Below are positions 42,308-50,720 of a stretch of DNA of 64,000 nucleotides, one piece after another. Each line of letters opens with the position of its first letter. The first letter of the stretch is position 1. Position numbers and translations under genes: made by a program. The DNA is taken from contig DGUV01000029.1 of the NCBI GenBank assembly GCA_002395775.1, forward strand, positions 60,072-124,071, in the 5' to 3' direction. This DNA is from Prevotellaceae bacterium UBA4301 (GTDB lineage Bacteria > Bacteroidota > Bacteroidia > Bacteroidales > Bacteroidaceae). A model generated the notes under the pieces. The model saw only the letters and a program-made list of their open reading frames with translations. It was not told where the DNA came from and made no database searches.

Positions 42308-42754
42308 ATGAAACAAAAAGTTTCAAAAAAGCAGCTTTTGCTGCACGAGGCAGACATGGACTGCAGTGTGAATTTTATGGTAAACGGAGACATCAATGTT
42401 GTTCCATGTGCATGGGAACGTGGTCAGCAAGTGACACGTAGTGGAGAGCGAATCTTCTACCGTGCAGGCGTGGTGATGGATGCCGAAGGTAACACGCATG
42501 TGCGCCACTACAATGATGGTTCGCGCGGAACATTGCACGAGACACTCTTCGAGACTCTTCATGGGGCGGTGAAGATGACACGCCCACAGCATGCCCCTGA
42601 TGGACGTCGGCGCATGGACAAGGAGTCGGTGTTTATCACCTTCAGGTTCCCCAAGAAGTACGGGGTGACGCTAACGAGGAGCATCCTCGAGGAGGAGTTC
42701 GACGAAGTAATGTCGTTTCTGAAAACAAGAAAGGAGGAAACGATATGGAAGTAA
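42308..42754 (+). CDS. Unknown 148-residue protein upstream of the DUF3987 gene
   Basis: Not recognised. Residues 20-90 look beta-rich (DCSVNFMVNGDINVVPCAW, ERIFYRAGVVMDAEGNTHVRHY) and the C-terminal part is basic then acidic (RRRMDKESVFITFRFPKKYG, EEEFDEVMSFLKTRKEE). No signal or membrane segment. It overlaps the DUF3987 gene by 10 bases and so is probably co-translated with it. A role in replication or control of the element is a guess from position. Confidence 0.65.
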   Translation: MKQKVSKKQLLLHEADMDCSVNFMVNGDINVVPCAWERGQQVTRSGERIFYRAGVVMDAEGNTHVRHYNDGSRGTLHETLFETLHGAVKMTRPQHAPDGRRRMDKESVFITFRFPKKYGVTLTRSILEEEFDEVMSFLKTRKEETIWK

Positions 42755-45042
42755 GGAAAACTTTCACTTGCATTGGCAGGGGGCATGGTGCCCCTTGCCT
42801 TCCTGCCACACGCGAGGAATGGGAACAGATGCGTCGTGAACCCTGGTTGAAGGAAATGTGCGAACGCATTGAGAAGGGCGAAGAGGAACTGAAACACCGC
42901 CTGCCAGTGTGGACGCCTCACTGCGCTGAGTTTCAAGGCAATCACAGAGCCATCGGCGATGCGCTGAAGGCACTCAGCCGTCTGATGCTGGACTTTGACG
43001 AGAAGGGGCACACGGGCGACATCCTTGAGAAATTAAGAATGAAGAATGAAGAACTGAGACTGCGTGGCATCGAGGTGCTGCTGGTGGAGGAGTCGGTGAG
43101 AAAAGGCACCCACGTGCTCGTGGAACTGCCCACGGGGATGAGCGCCGAAGAGGCTCAACGTCTGATGCAGGAGGTCACTGGCTTCGAACCCGACAAGGCC
43201 GTCAAGGACGTTTCCCGTTGCATCTACATGGTGCCGGAAGACCATACGAAGTATGTTAGCGAGAAGTTGGGTGAACCAAGACTCTCCCCCTCACCCGTCT
43301 CTGTTAGCGAGGGGAGTGCACAGAAGGGAAAGTTCCCCAACGAGGCGAAGCATCCAACGGAATTCAAAGGCATACCTTATGAGGAGATAATCGCGGAGTA
43401 TTGGCATCGAATGGGAGGCGAACCAACGGAAGGAGAACGCAACGATAAGTTGCATAAGTTGGCGGCTAACCTTCGCGCCATCTGTGACGACAAAGAGGAG
43501 TGGCTGCTGGAGGTGATGCCTCGCTACGGCCTGCCTGAATCAGAAATGCGCAGCATTATCCATTCTGCCTGTAAGGAACCTACTAAGGGGTCGAAACTGA
43601 TGCAAGAAATCATCAGGGCCCTCTCTGAGTCTCCCTCAAAGGAGGAGGACGAGCAGGCGGAAGAACTATCGACAAATAAAGAAACCGTCAAATTGCCAAT
43701 TAAAAAGCTTCCTCAAGGCATCCGCGACTCCATTGAAGCTGTAGGCCCACAGTTGGCAATGCCCGTGGTGACGGCTATTTGTCCTGCCATAGGTATGCTG
43801 GCAACAGGTGTGACGCTCGATGTCCACGGTCAGCGCAAGGGTTTGAACCTCATCGCTTACATCGCCGGCGACTTCGCTTCAGGCAAGGGCCAGATAGACC
43901 CCGTGATAGAGGCATGGACGAGCGAAGTGACGGCTCTGGACCGCATGTATCAACAGCAAGAGGACGAGTGGCGTGCGCGCAAACGTGCAGCAAAGAACAA
44001 GAAGGAGCAGCCCGAAGAACCCAAGTTGCCTGTCCGTTGTCTGACACTCAACAACACCGTTGCAAATCTGGCAGAAAGACTAGCTAACACGGAAGGGAAA
44101 CATGCATTCTCGTTCACGCCTGAAGCCGACACCGTAGCACAGAAGTGGAAGTCGGCCATGAGTGACTTCTCCGTCATGCTGCGCCAGAGCTATGACGGTA
44201 CACGGTACGAGCGCGAGGCACGAAGTGCAGAAGCCGTGAACGTACACATCGACCGCCTGCTATGGAACGTGACCATGTGCGGTACGCCCGACGCTCTGTA
44301 TCGCGTGGTGAGCAATTACACGGACGGATTCCAAAGTCGCATAGCTATTTCACGCACTCCAGACAATACGTTTTCACCACTGGAAGATAAACCTTACGTG
44401 CTGAAAACTCGACAAGCAGAGCGCATACGTCAGGTTGCACATCTTCTGCCCCTGATGCAGGGAGAGGTGGTGCTGCCCAAGCTTGAAGCCCGAGGTCGTG
44501 AGTGGTTGGAAAAGATTCGTCTGGAAACGATGATGAACGACGACAAGGTACGAGCACGCCAGCGCTTCCGCGTATGTGTGACAGCACAGCGCATGACCTG
44601 CTGCCTGATGCTATGTAAAGTGTGTGAGAGCCTCATAAAGACGCATGGAGTGAGCGGTGCCGAGACACAACTGAAACAGCATCCCGACCTTTGGAAAGAA
44701 CTTCTCATAAAGGCGCAAACGCCCCAAATGCTGTCCGTATATGATGTCCTCGCCGACTCGCTGCTGGAGAATGCTCTCTACTTCTTCCGCGAGCGCATAG
44801 AGAATGCTTTCGCCAGTCGCGACTATGCGGGTTACTTGAATGGAGAACGCCAGAAGCGTGGCAAGAACGATTCCATCTACGAACGCCTGGATGTGCAGTT
44901 CTCCTTCGATCAGGCGATGCAGCAAAGTGTGGCAGTGAAGGGTGCTGGTGTGACACATAACGGTGTCAAACAAATGCTGAAGAACTGGAAGAAGCAGGGA
45001 CTCATCGTGCAGGTGGAGAACGGAAGATACAGAAAGAAGTGA
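42745..45042 (+). CDS. DUF3987 primase/helicase-like protein with BT4734-type N-terminal domain
   Basis: A 765-residue protein. The N-terminal 160 residues (HCAEFQGNHRAIGDALKALS, MLDFDEKGHTGDILEK, SRCIYMVPEDHTKYV) match the BT4734/VirE N-terminal, primase-like domain of Bacteroidales elements. A helical linker (about 215-290) follows, then DUF3987 from about 320 with an ATP-loop-like GDFASGKGQ near 374 and an FTPEADTVAQKW segment near 457. The C-terminus looks like a winged helix (GVTHNGVKQMLKNWKKQGLIVQ). Such proteins are linked to replication of plasmids, phages and integrated elements. A frame-shifted stop GTGA overlap leads into the next frame. Confidence 0.85.
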   Translation: MEVRKTFTCIGRGHGAPCLPATREEWEQMRREPWLKEMCERIEKGEEELKHRLPVWTPHCAEFQGNHRAIGDALKALSRLMLDFDEKGHTGDILEKLRMKNEELRLRGIEVLLVEESVRKGTHVLVELPTGMSAEEAQRLMQEVTGFEPDKAVKDVSRCIYMVPEDHTKYVSEKLGEPRLSPSPVSVSEGSAQKGKFPNEAKHPTEFKGIPYEEIIAEYWHRMGGEPTEGERNDKLHKLAANLRAICDDKEEWLLEVMPRYGLPESEMRSIIHSACKEPTKGSKLMQEIIRALSESPSKEEDEQAEELSTNKETVKLPIKKLPQGIRDSIEAVGPQLAMPVVTAICPAIGMLATGVTLDVHGQRKGLNLIAYIAGDFASGKGQIDPVIEAWTSEVTALDRMYQQQEDEWRARKRAAKNKKEQPEEPKLPVRCLTLNNTVANLAERLANTEGKHAFSFTPEADTVAQKWKSAMSDFSVMLRQSYDGTRYEREARSAEAVNVHIDRLLWNVTMCGTPDALYRVVSNYTDGFQSRIAISRTPDNTFSPLEDKPYVLKTRQAERIRQVAHLLPLMQGEVVLPKLEARGREWLEKIRLETMMNDDKVRARQRFRVCVTAQRMTCCLMLCKVCESLIKTHGVSGAETQLKQHPDLWKELLIKAQTPQMLSVYDVLADSLLENALYFFRERIENAFASRDYAGYLNGERQKRGKNDSIYERLDVQFSFDQAMQQSVAVKGAGVTHNGVKQMLKNWKKQGLIVQVENGRYRKK

Positions 45043-45078
45043 GTGTCAAAGTGTCATTAGTGTCATTAGTCATTTTCG
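45043..45078. repeat. Iteron-like GTGTCA repeat array
   Basis: GTGTCAAA, GTGTCATTA, GTGTCATTA, then GTCATTTTCG directly follow the DUF3987 stop codon. The arrangement closely resembles the array at 36738-36770, which also ends GTGTCATTTTCG. Confidence 0.65.
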
Positions 45079-45104
45079 AAATACAAGATTACACTTGCAC
45101 TGGC

Positions 45105-45500
45105 ATGAATATGAACATTGAAAATACTCGGGAAAGCTTTGTGCAGCTCTGGCTTCGGCTGGAGCACACAAGGCGAAAACTTCTGGAAGAGCGCAAGCTT
45201 TTCTGCATTCGACGTGTTCTGCAATTGTGGTTCGGTTTTGCAGCCACAGACGACTTCATCTGGGAAGTGTGCTTTCGCATGTCTGATGTCCTCGACGATG
45301 AAATACCCGTAGGGGGGTACGACCTGCTGCCTTCCCCTGCCCTTTTCCCGCGCAAGCATCGCGAATTGTTGCGAGCCATCGTTTCGGTGAAACTTGGCAT
45401 CAGCATGTATAGAGTGCATTTAAGCGACCTTGATGCAGCCTATTCTGTTGCCTTCCCCCAGAGCACGCCGTTGAATGTGAATAAAAAGAAGAAACACTGA
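45105..45500 (+). CDS. Small hypothetical protein
   Basis: A 131-residue protein I do not recognise. Aromatic and charged N-terminal half (FVQLWLRLEHTRRKLLEERK, LQLWFGFAATDDFIWEV) and a basic end (NVNKKKKH). I chose the ATG at 45105 because the in-frame GTG at 45039 would place the GTGTCA repeat array inside the coding sequence as low-complexity SVKVSLVSLVIF. If GTG is used it overlaps the DUF3987 stop by 4 bases. It is followed by the P5-like gene, 34 bases on. Confidence 0.6.
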   Translation: MNMNIENTRESFVQLWLRLEHTRRKLLEERKLFCIRRVLQLWFGFAATDDFIWEVCFRMSDVLDDEIPVGGYDLLPSPALFPRKHRELLRAIVSVKLGISMYRVHLSDLDAAYSVAFPQSTPLNVNKKKKH

Positions 45501-45534
45501 TTTTGTTACAGTGTTACAGTTAAAAATTTTGACA

Positions 45535-46038
45535 ATGGACAATAAAACTATGAAAGATTACAAAAAGAGCCGCGGGTGGCGCAACAATAACCCGCTAAAT
45601 ATCAGGCGAGGCGAACAATGGCAAGGCCTCGTTGCAAACCAGAACGACCCAAGTTTCTGCAAGTTCATAAGCATGGCATGGGGCTATAGGGCTGGAGCAA
45701 AGGTGCTGATGTCGTACTTTCGTGTGTTTTCACAACAAGGAAGGCCTTTCTCCGTGGAGAACATCCTCAGTCGCTGGGCACCAGCGAATGAAAATGACAC
45801 AGAAAACTACATCCTCAGTGTGTGTGCAAGGACGGGATTCGACAGAACTACACCACTTTGCCGACCTAACACCCCGAAAGGGGCTTGGCAAATTGCAGTC
45901 CTGATGGCGGCAATGACTTGCGTGGAATGTGGATGCTGGTGGAATCAAGTGGACTTTTACAGTGTTTGCCTTGGTGTGTTTATGGCATACGGAATCGCAA
46001 TAGATGATGAGAAGGCGAGAGAAATCGAATACGGATGA
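45535..46038 (+). CDS. P5-like structural/lytic protein of phage-type elements
   Basis: A 167-residue protein. The conserved block runs RGWRNNNPLNIRRGEQWQGL (near 13-32), FCKFISMAWGYRAGAKVL and RWAPANENDTENYI, the pattern of proteins labelled 'structural protein P5' in Bacteroidales phages and elements and thought to be peptidoglycan-active. There is no signal peptide, so release would need other means. The start at 45535 is uncertain; 45511 and 45550 are in-frame options. It is the last gene of the island, facing the convergent TPR gene 16 bases away. Confidence 0.75.
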   Translation: MDNKTMKDYKKSRGWRNNNPLNIRRGEQWQGLVANQNDPSFCKFISMAWGYRAGAKVLMSYFRVFSQQGRPFSVENILSRWAPANENDTENYILSVCARTGFDRTTPLCRPNTPKGAWQIAVLMAAMTCVECGCWWNQVDFYSVCLGVFMAYGIAIDDEKAREIEYG

Positions 46039-46054
46039 AATCCTGTAATGCCCC

Positions 46055-47986
46055 CTACTTGGAGTATCGCTTGATGAGGTTGTAGGCGCTGTAGAGACCC
46101 AGTTCGCCGGCTTGGCTGAGGTCGCGAAGGGCTGGTTCACGCTGGTCCATGAGCAGGCGGGCGATGCCGCGATTGTAGTAGGCCTCGGGGAACTGGGCTT
46201 GCAGCTCGATGGCGCGGGTGTAGGCTGCAACGGCTTTGTCGTAGTCGTGGAGCTGAACGTGGATGTTGCCCATGTTGTAGTGGGCAAAGACCATGTCGGG
46301 TTCGAGTTCCGTGACACGCTGGAGGTCGGCAAGGGCCTGACCGAGGGGGATGGTGGCATTCCCCTCGCCGCCAGATGCCACCTGGGCACAGCGCACCTGG
46401 GCACGGAGGAAGTAGCTGATGGCCACCAGAGGTTGCAACTGGATGGCACGGTCGAGGTCGGAGAGGCAGGCTTCGAAGTCGCGCAGATGGTAGTGGTCCA
46501 TGGCGCGGCGCAGGTGGAGTCCTGTGGTTTCAGGCGAATCGGAGAGGACTTCGGTGACTGCGGCCACGTCGGCAAAGTGCTGCTGTATGCGTTCCTCGCT
46601 GGCGTTGGCCTCGGAATTGGAGATGTAGAGTGGCAGAGGGAGCTGACCGGTCTGGTTGAACTGCTCCACCGTGCGATGGAAGGGGATGAAGCTTGAGAGC
46701 TGGCTGGGACGCTTGTAGTAGGTGAAGACGTAGGAGGGCAACGTCTGCAGTTCGGTTTGCCGGTTCTGCACGTGCCCGCGGTATTGGCTGGTGTATTCCT
46801 CGCGGTCGGGTTGCTGGGTGTCCTCCTCCACGAGCAGGTTGTAGTCCTCGGGATTGCGTTGGCTCTTCTTGCGCGTGCGTGCACGGCTCTTATATGTGCC
46901 GGTACGTTTCTCCATGTCAGCTTTCAGCACCTTGAACTCGTCGCGTTCGGCACCATAGATGTCGCCCAGCTTGCGGCGTATCTGGGCACGGGTCTGATAG
47001 CCTGCCCAGAATTCAGGATAGTCCTTGATGACGGCAGAGATGTCGCGCAGGGCTCCCTTCAGGTCGCCTGTCTGGTCGAGAAGCAAAGCACGGTTGTAGA
47101 GGGCAATGGTGTTGTCGGGCTCCTGCTGCAGGACGAAGTTGAAGTCCTCGATGGCGCGGTTGTCGTCACCGACCTGGGCACGCAGCAGACCACGATTGAA
47201 ATGGGCAAGATAGTTGCCTGGCTCGAGTTCGACGGCTGCATCATAGTCGGACATGGCCCCGCGCAGGTTCTGCTGCTGAGCACGCGCCAGGGCGCGATTG
47301 ACCAAAAGGCCGGCGTTGCGTGGCAGTTGCAGGATGGCCTTGTCGAGACACTTTTCCCCCTCGGCATACTGACCCCGGTTGAGCGTCACCATGGCCTTCA
47401 TGCTCCAGGCAGGACCTTCGTAGGGGTTCACCTCCAGTGCACGCTCTATCCACTCTTCGGCCTTAGCCGTGTCGGAACGGGCAAAGCAGACTTGGGCCTT
47501 CATGGTGTAGCCTTCGGCCTCCTTAGGCCACTGGCGCAGCATGACGTCAAGCGAGGAGTCGGCCCGCTCATAGGCTTTCTGCTCCATCTGGCAAAGTACC
47601 AGATTGTGGAGCGAGCCCTGATTGCGGGGATTGATGGCGGTGGAACGCAGGTAGTCCCGCTCAGCTTCGGCATAGGCCTTCTGACGGACGAGGCAGAGGG
47701 CACGCAGGACATAGGCATCCTCGACATAGGGGTTGCGCTCGATGCTCAGCGAACAGTCGTCGGTGGCTCCTTGGTAGTCCTCGAGATAGAACTTCGAGAG
47801 GCCGCGAAAGAAGTATGGTTCGGAGAGGTGGGGTTTGGCGCTGATGACCATGTTGAAGCGTTGGATGGCCAAGACATAGTCCTCGTAGTAGAGGGCATTG
47901 CGCCCCATGAGCATGACGCGGTCGGAATTGATTTGGGCGTGAAGAGAAACCGTGAACGAGAAAATGAGGAGATGGGAAAGCAGCAT
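46055..47986 (-). CDS. Exported TPR-repeat protein
   Basis: A 643-residue protein with a signal peptide (MLLSHLLIFSFTVSLHAQ). At least nine TPR units follow (for example YVLAIQRFNMVISAKPHLSEPYF-type, AIEDFNFVLQQEPDN, AVAAYTRAIELQAQFPEAYY), interrupted at about 350-480 by a Gln/Arg-rich, probably disordered segment. A periplasmic scaffold role is likely; no enzyme domain is seen. The ATG at 47986 starts the signal peptide; an in-frame extension to 48031 is rejected. Confidence 0.85.
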   Translation of the reverse strand: MLLSHLLIFSFTVSLHAQINSDRVMLMGRNALYYEDYVLAIQRFNMVISAKPHLSEPYFFRGLSKFYLEDYQGATDDCSLSIERNPYVEDAYVLRALCLVRQKAYAEAERDYLRSTAINPRNQGSLHNLVLCQMEQKAYERADSSLDVMLRQWPKEAEGYTMKAQVCFARSDTAKAEEWIERALEVNPYEGPAWSMKAMVTLNRGQYAEGEKCLDKAILQLPRNAGLLVNRALARAQQQNLRGAMSDYDAAVELEPGNYLAHFNRGLLRAQVGDDNRAIEDFNFVLQQEPDNTIALYNRALLLDQTGDLKGALRDISAVIKDYPEFWAGYQTRAQIRRKLGDIYGAERDEFKVLKADMEKRTGTYKSRARTRKKSQRNPEDYNLLVEEDTQQPDREEYTSQYRGHVQNRQTELQTLPSYVFTYYKRPSQLSSFIPFHRTVEQFNQTGQLPLPLYISNSEANASEERIQQHFADVAAVTEVLSDSPETTGLHLRRAMDHYHLRDFEACLSDLDRAIQLQPLVAISYFLRAQVRCAQVASGGEGNATIPLGQALADLQRVTELEPDMVFAHYNMGNIHVQLHDYDKAVAAYTRAIELQAQFPEAYYNRGIARLLMDQREPALRDLSQAGELGLYSAYNLIKRYSK

Positions 47987-48024
47987 GTGCCACTTCCTCC
48001 CATTTAAATATTGCCAGCAGCCCC

Positions 48025-48150
48025 TTCTCATTTTCTCAACTTCTCATTTTGACCTTCGGTCGAGTCTGCTTCCGCTCGGCAATGTTCATGCAAGCATGGC
48101 ATTGCCCTCGCTTAATCGCAGACTTCTCATTTTCTCACTTTCTCAACTTC
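48025..48150. repeat. TCTCATTTTCTCA-type short repeats between the TPR and def genes
   Basis: Several copies of CTTCTCATTTT and TTTCTCAACTTCTC lie on both sides of a 65-base unique core (48050-48120). They are the inverse of the GAGAAAAT repeats at 29435-29485. Confidence 0.65.
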
Positions 48151-48692
48151 ACCTTGTAGGAACAAGAGAAGCGTCCCTTGACGATGTCGTTGAGACTGGA
48201 CTTCACCATCTGGCGGCGCAGCCCTTTGAGATGGTCTGTGAAGACTTCGCCCTCGAGGTGATCGACTTCGTGCTGAACGACGCGGGCCAGATAGCCGTCA
48301 ATCCATTCGTCGTGGTCCTGGAACTGTTCGTCCTGCCAAGTGAGGCGCACGCGAGTGGGACGACGCACTTTTTCGTGAATGCCTGGCAGGGAAAGGCATC
48401 CCTCCTCCGAGACATCTGTCTCCGAGTCGTCGTATTCCTCAATATAAGGATTAATGAAAACGCGGCGGAAGGCTTTGTACTGAGGCATGTCTTCGCTGAT
48501 GACATCGAGGTCGATGACTATCAGCCTGATGCTCAGTCCCACCTGGGGAGCTGCCAGACCTATGCCTTCGCTTCGGGCCAGCGTGTCCCACATGTTCTGA
48601 ATGAGTTCGGGCAGTTGGGGATAGTCGGCATCAATGTCCTCTGCAACCTTGCGCAGTACGGGCTGGCCGTATGTGTAAATGGGAAGTATCAC
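48135..48692 (-). CDS. def: Peptide deformylase
   Basis: A 185-residue metalloenzyme that removes the formyl group from new proteins. All three motifs are present: GIGLAAPQVG (43-52), EEGCLSLPG with the metal cysteine, and QHEVDHLEG with the two metal histidines. The start codon is GTG at 48692 (MILPIYTYG). It is followed within the same strand by the TPR gene and preceded by ruvX. Confidence 0.96.
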   Translation of the reverse strand: MILPIYTYGQPVLRKVAEDIDADYPQLPELIQNMWDTLARSEGIGLAAPQVGLSIRLIVIDLDVISEDMPQYKAFRRVFINPYIEEYDDSETDVSEEGCLSLPGIHEKVRRPTRVRLTWQDEQFQDHDEWIDGYLARVVQHEVDHLEGEVFTDHLKGLRRQMVKSSLNDIVKGRFSCSYKVKLRK

Positions 48693-48693
48693 C

Positions 48694-48740
48694 TTGGAAA
48701 TTAAAAATTAAAAATTAAAAATTAAAAGATAAGAATTAAG
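48694..48740. repeat. ATTAAAA short tandem repeat
   Basis: Four units of AAATTAAAA just upstream of def. The same word occurs at 58603-58625 upstream of ftsY. Confidence 0.65.
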
Positions 48741-48760
48741 AGATGAGCAATCAAATGCAC

Positions 48761-49174
48761 TCATTTCCGACGTTCCATCCACCCTTGCAGGATGATGGTG
48801 GCCGAGATTTCATCCACCAAGGCTTTGTTGCGACGGGCCATCTTGCCGATGCCGCTCTCAAGCATGGTGTGGTGAGCCATGACGCTGGTGTAGCGTTCGT
48901 CCCACCAGGTGACAGGAATCTGAGGAAGGAGGTGTTGCAACTGGGCAACGAAGCGTTCAACATTCTTCAGGTTTTCACTTTCGCGTCCGTTGGTTTGCAT
49001 GGGTCGGCCCACAACAAAGCGCTCAACTGGCTCACGCCTGACATAGTCCTGAATGTAGGCCAACAATTGGCGCGAATCCACCGTGGTCAGGCCATTGGCG
49101 ATAATCTGCAAAGGGTCCGTCACAGCCAAACCTGTACGACGGACCCCGTAGTCTATAGCAAGAACTCGGCTCAC
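48761..49174 (-). CDS. ruvX: Holliday junction resolvase-like protein RuvX/YqgF
   Basis: A 137-residue RNase H-fold protein: LAIDYGVRRTGLAVTD with the first aspartate at residue 8, FVVGRPMQTNG, WWDERYTSVMA with DER, and DEISATIILQGW. The family acts in 16S rRNA 5'-end maturation or junction cutting. The start codon is GTG at 49174. It lies 34 bases after a SPOR lipoprotein gene. Confidence 0.94.
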   Translation of the reverse strand: MSRVLAIDYGVRRTGLAVTDPLQIIANGLTTVDSRQLLAYIQDYVRREPVERFVVGRPMQTNGRESENLKNVERFVAQLQHLLPQIPVTWWDERYTSVMAHHTMLESGIGKMARRNKALVDEISATIILQGWMERRK

Positions 49175-49208
49175 CTGGGCAAAAAATGTTTGCTGGGGAG
49201 TGGATTCC

Positions 49209-49715
49209 TTACTTCTTATAGAGCAACCAAGCGTCGGGATAGTTGCCCATCAGAGCAGCACGACTTTGGGCAGCCTGGTCCTTGGTGTCGTGGGTCGTGG
49301 CAACAACGCGATACATGTTCATTCCATTGACAACGGCCGAAACAATCTGTGCGGCATAGCCTTTCTGGGCCAGGTCGGACTGGAGCTTCTGGGCATTGCT
49401 CTGCAAACCAAACGAACCGACAACGACGCTGAAGGCCTTCAGACCTGCACCGCTAACCAGTGTGACAGCCTCGGTGCGAACACTCACATTGCTGTAGTCG
49501 GTGGTGGTGACAGGAGTCTGCTGCTGGGGGGTGACGGGGGTCACCTGGACGGGAGTCTGCTGCTGGGTGGTGCCAACAACCGTCTGGGTGGTTTGTGTAG
49601 CCTGAGCGGCCTGAGCCTTCTCATAAGCTTTCTTGTAAGCACTCTCGCTGCTCTTGCAGCTTGTCATGGCCAGCACCATCGCTAGGGCCGAACCGAAAAG
49701 GATGATTCTCTTCAT
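49209..49715 (-). CDS. SPOR-domain lipoprotein
   Basis: A 168-residue protein. Lipoprotein signal MKRIILFGSALAMVLAMTSC with the lipidated cysteine at 20; a Gln/Thr/Pro-rich linker (about 35-75); and a SPOR domain from about 90 (KAFSVVVGSFGLQSNAQKL, GMNMYRVVATTHDT). SPOR domains bind denuded septal peptidoglycan, so a division-site role is likely. It is followed by ruvX and def on the same strand. Confidence 0.88.
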   Translation of the reverse strand: MKRIILFGSALAMVLAMTSCKSSESAYKKAYEKAQAAQATQTTQTVVGTTQQQTPVQVTPVTPQQQTPVTTTDYSNVSVRTEAVTLVSGAGLKAFSVVVGSFGLQSNAQKLQSDLAQKGYAAQIVSAVVNGMNMYRVVATTHDTKDQAAQSRAALMGNYPDAWLLYKK

Positions 49716-49831
49716 ACGCTTTAATAATGTATATTACTTGATTAATTATCAGAAATCGGTACAAAAATACCTATTATTACGGACATGGCAAAGGCTTTAA
49801 GCCTAAAATAATGTTAAAGAAAGAAAATAAT

Positions 49832-49862
49832 TCACATTTCTCAATTCACAATTCACAATTGT
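49832..49862. repeat. AATTCACAATTCACAATT short repeat
   Basis: Three AATTCAC-type units in the spacer before the YtxH operon. The complementary word AATTGTGAATTGTG is found in the dnaN promoter region (2558-2571). Confidence 0.65.
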
Positions 49863-49866
49863 TTTG

Positions 49867-49874
49867 TACATTTG
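49867..49874 (+). promoter_or_regulatory. -7 element of the YtxH operon
   Basis: TACATTTG fits TAnnTTTG, 51 bases before the ATG at 49926. No clear -33 box. Confidence 0.45.
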
Positions 49875-49925
49875 TCCCGTGAGAAGTATAAAAAATTATT
49901 AACCTAAACTAAAAACATAACGACT

Positions 49926-50135
49926 ATGAGAGCATTCAGTTATTTCGTAGCATTCATTGGCGGTGCTGCCGTTGGCGCAGCCGCTGGTCTCCTGCTGGCT
50001 CCTGAAAAGGGTAGCGAACTCCGTGACAGAATAGCCGAGGCACTGCGCAAGCGCGGCATACGCCTCTCACCCAAGGAAATGAGTAACCTTGTGGACGAGA
50101 TTGCCGAGGAACTGCAGCCTGAAACCGAGGAATAA
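49926..50135 (+). CDS. YtxH-like small membrane protein
   Basis: A 69-residue protein: one membrane helix with small residues (FVAFIGGAAVGAAAGLLLAP, about 7-26), then EKGSELRDRIAEALRKRGI, the typical YtxH pattern. The family is general-stress related in Gram-positives and unstudied here. Its stop abuts the next start. Confidence 0.85.
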   Translation: MRAFSYFVAFIGGAAVGAAAGLLLAPEKGSELRDRIAEALRKRGIRLSPKEMSNLVDEIAEELQPETEE

Positions 50136-50720
50136 ATGTTTGGATTTGCCGATACCAAGCGCCAGATGCAAGACCTGCTGACGGAGTCGCGCTCCTATGT
50201 GGGACTCCAGAAGAAGGCTTTGCTCGTGGAGACACGTGACAAGCTTTCGGCCATTCTCTCGAAATTGGCCATAGCTGTCGTGTGTCTCGTGCTGGGTGGC
50301 ATGGTGCTACTCTTCTTCAGCTTCTTCCTGGCCTACATCTTGGGCCATCTGCTGGGCAGCACAGCATGGGGTTTTGCCTGCGTGACAGCCATTGTGCTGG
50401 TGCTCCTGTTTGTCTTCTGGCATTTCAGGACACAGTGGGTCATCATCCCCATAACGAACATGATGTTCAACCTGTTCACAGTTGACGAGACGCCGCTCGA
50501 CAGCGAGCAGGTCAACGAAGAACTGCGGCAGAGCCGTACACGCATGGCATCGGGCTTCAGCCAAATGATGCACACAACACAGAAGCCCGCCAATCAGGTG
50601 GAACTCATGAGCAACTGGATGAGCCGGGGCTTTGCTGCTTATGAGGGACTGCGCATAGGGCTGTCGGTAATTCGCGCAATTGGCAACATTTTTGGCCGCA
50701 AACGTCGTCGGAAAAGATGA
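50136..50720 (+). CDS. Holin-like (superfamily III) membrane protein
   Basis: A 194-residue protein with two adjacent membrane helices (about 47-68 and 75-97), an amphipathic N-terminus (TKRQMQDLLTESRSYVGLQ) and a basic C-terminus (FGRKRRRKR). This is the layout of the 'phage holin family' / Phage_holin_3_6 group, which in chromosomes is found with YtxH proteins and is not tied to phage. Role unknown. Confidence 0.75.
   Translation: MFGFADTKRQMQDLLTESRSYVGLQKKALLVETRDKLSAILSKLAIAVVCLVLGGMVLLFFSFFLAYILGHLLGSTAWGFACVTAIVLVLLFVFWHFRTQWVIIPITNMMFNLFTVDETPLDSEQVNEELRQSRTRMASGFSQMMHTTQKPANQVELMSNWMSRGFAAYEGLRIGLSVIRAIGNIFGRKRRRKR

Larger units (their letters stand above)
35494..46038. mobile_element. 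Accessory island (candidate integrated element), boundaries approximate
   Basis: This stretch interrupts core genes and holds genes typical of Bacteroidales accessory DNA: HU-HIG and smalltalk, a restriction-modification enzyme, two unknown proteins, a DUF3987 primase/helicase-like protein and a P5-like lytic protein. Short GTGTCA iteron arrays (36738-36761 and 45043-45078) and a large palindrome (36788-36822) lie inside. No integrase, transposase, tRNA or flanking direct repeat was found, so mobility is inferred from gene content alone. Confidence 0.5.

Noticed and set aside
35340..46060. Direct repeats marking attachment sites at the island edges
   Set aside because: I compared the sequence around 35.35-35.50 kb with 46.0-46.06 kb by eye and saw no shared run longer than about 8 bases.
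46757..48007. A 416-codon open frame on the plus strand
   Set aside because: It is antisense to the TPR-repeat gene; the repetitive look mirrors the TPR periodicity.
50136..50720. The holin-like gene as evidence of a prophage
   Set aside because: No other phage gene is adjacent; the YtxH neighbour and own terminator fit a chromosomal stress or membrane operon.
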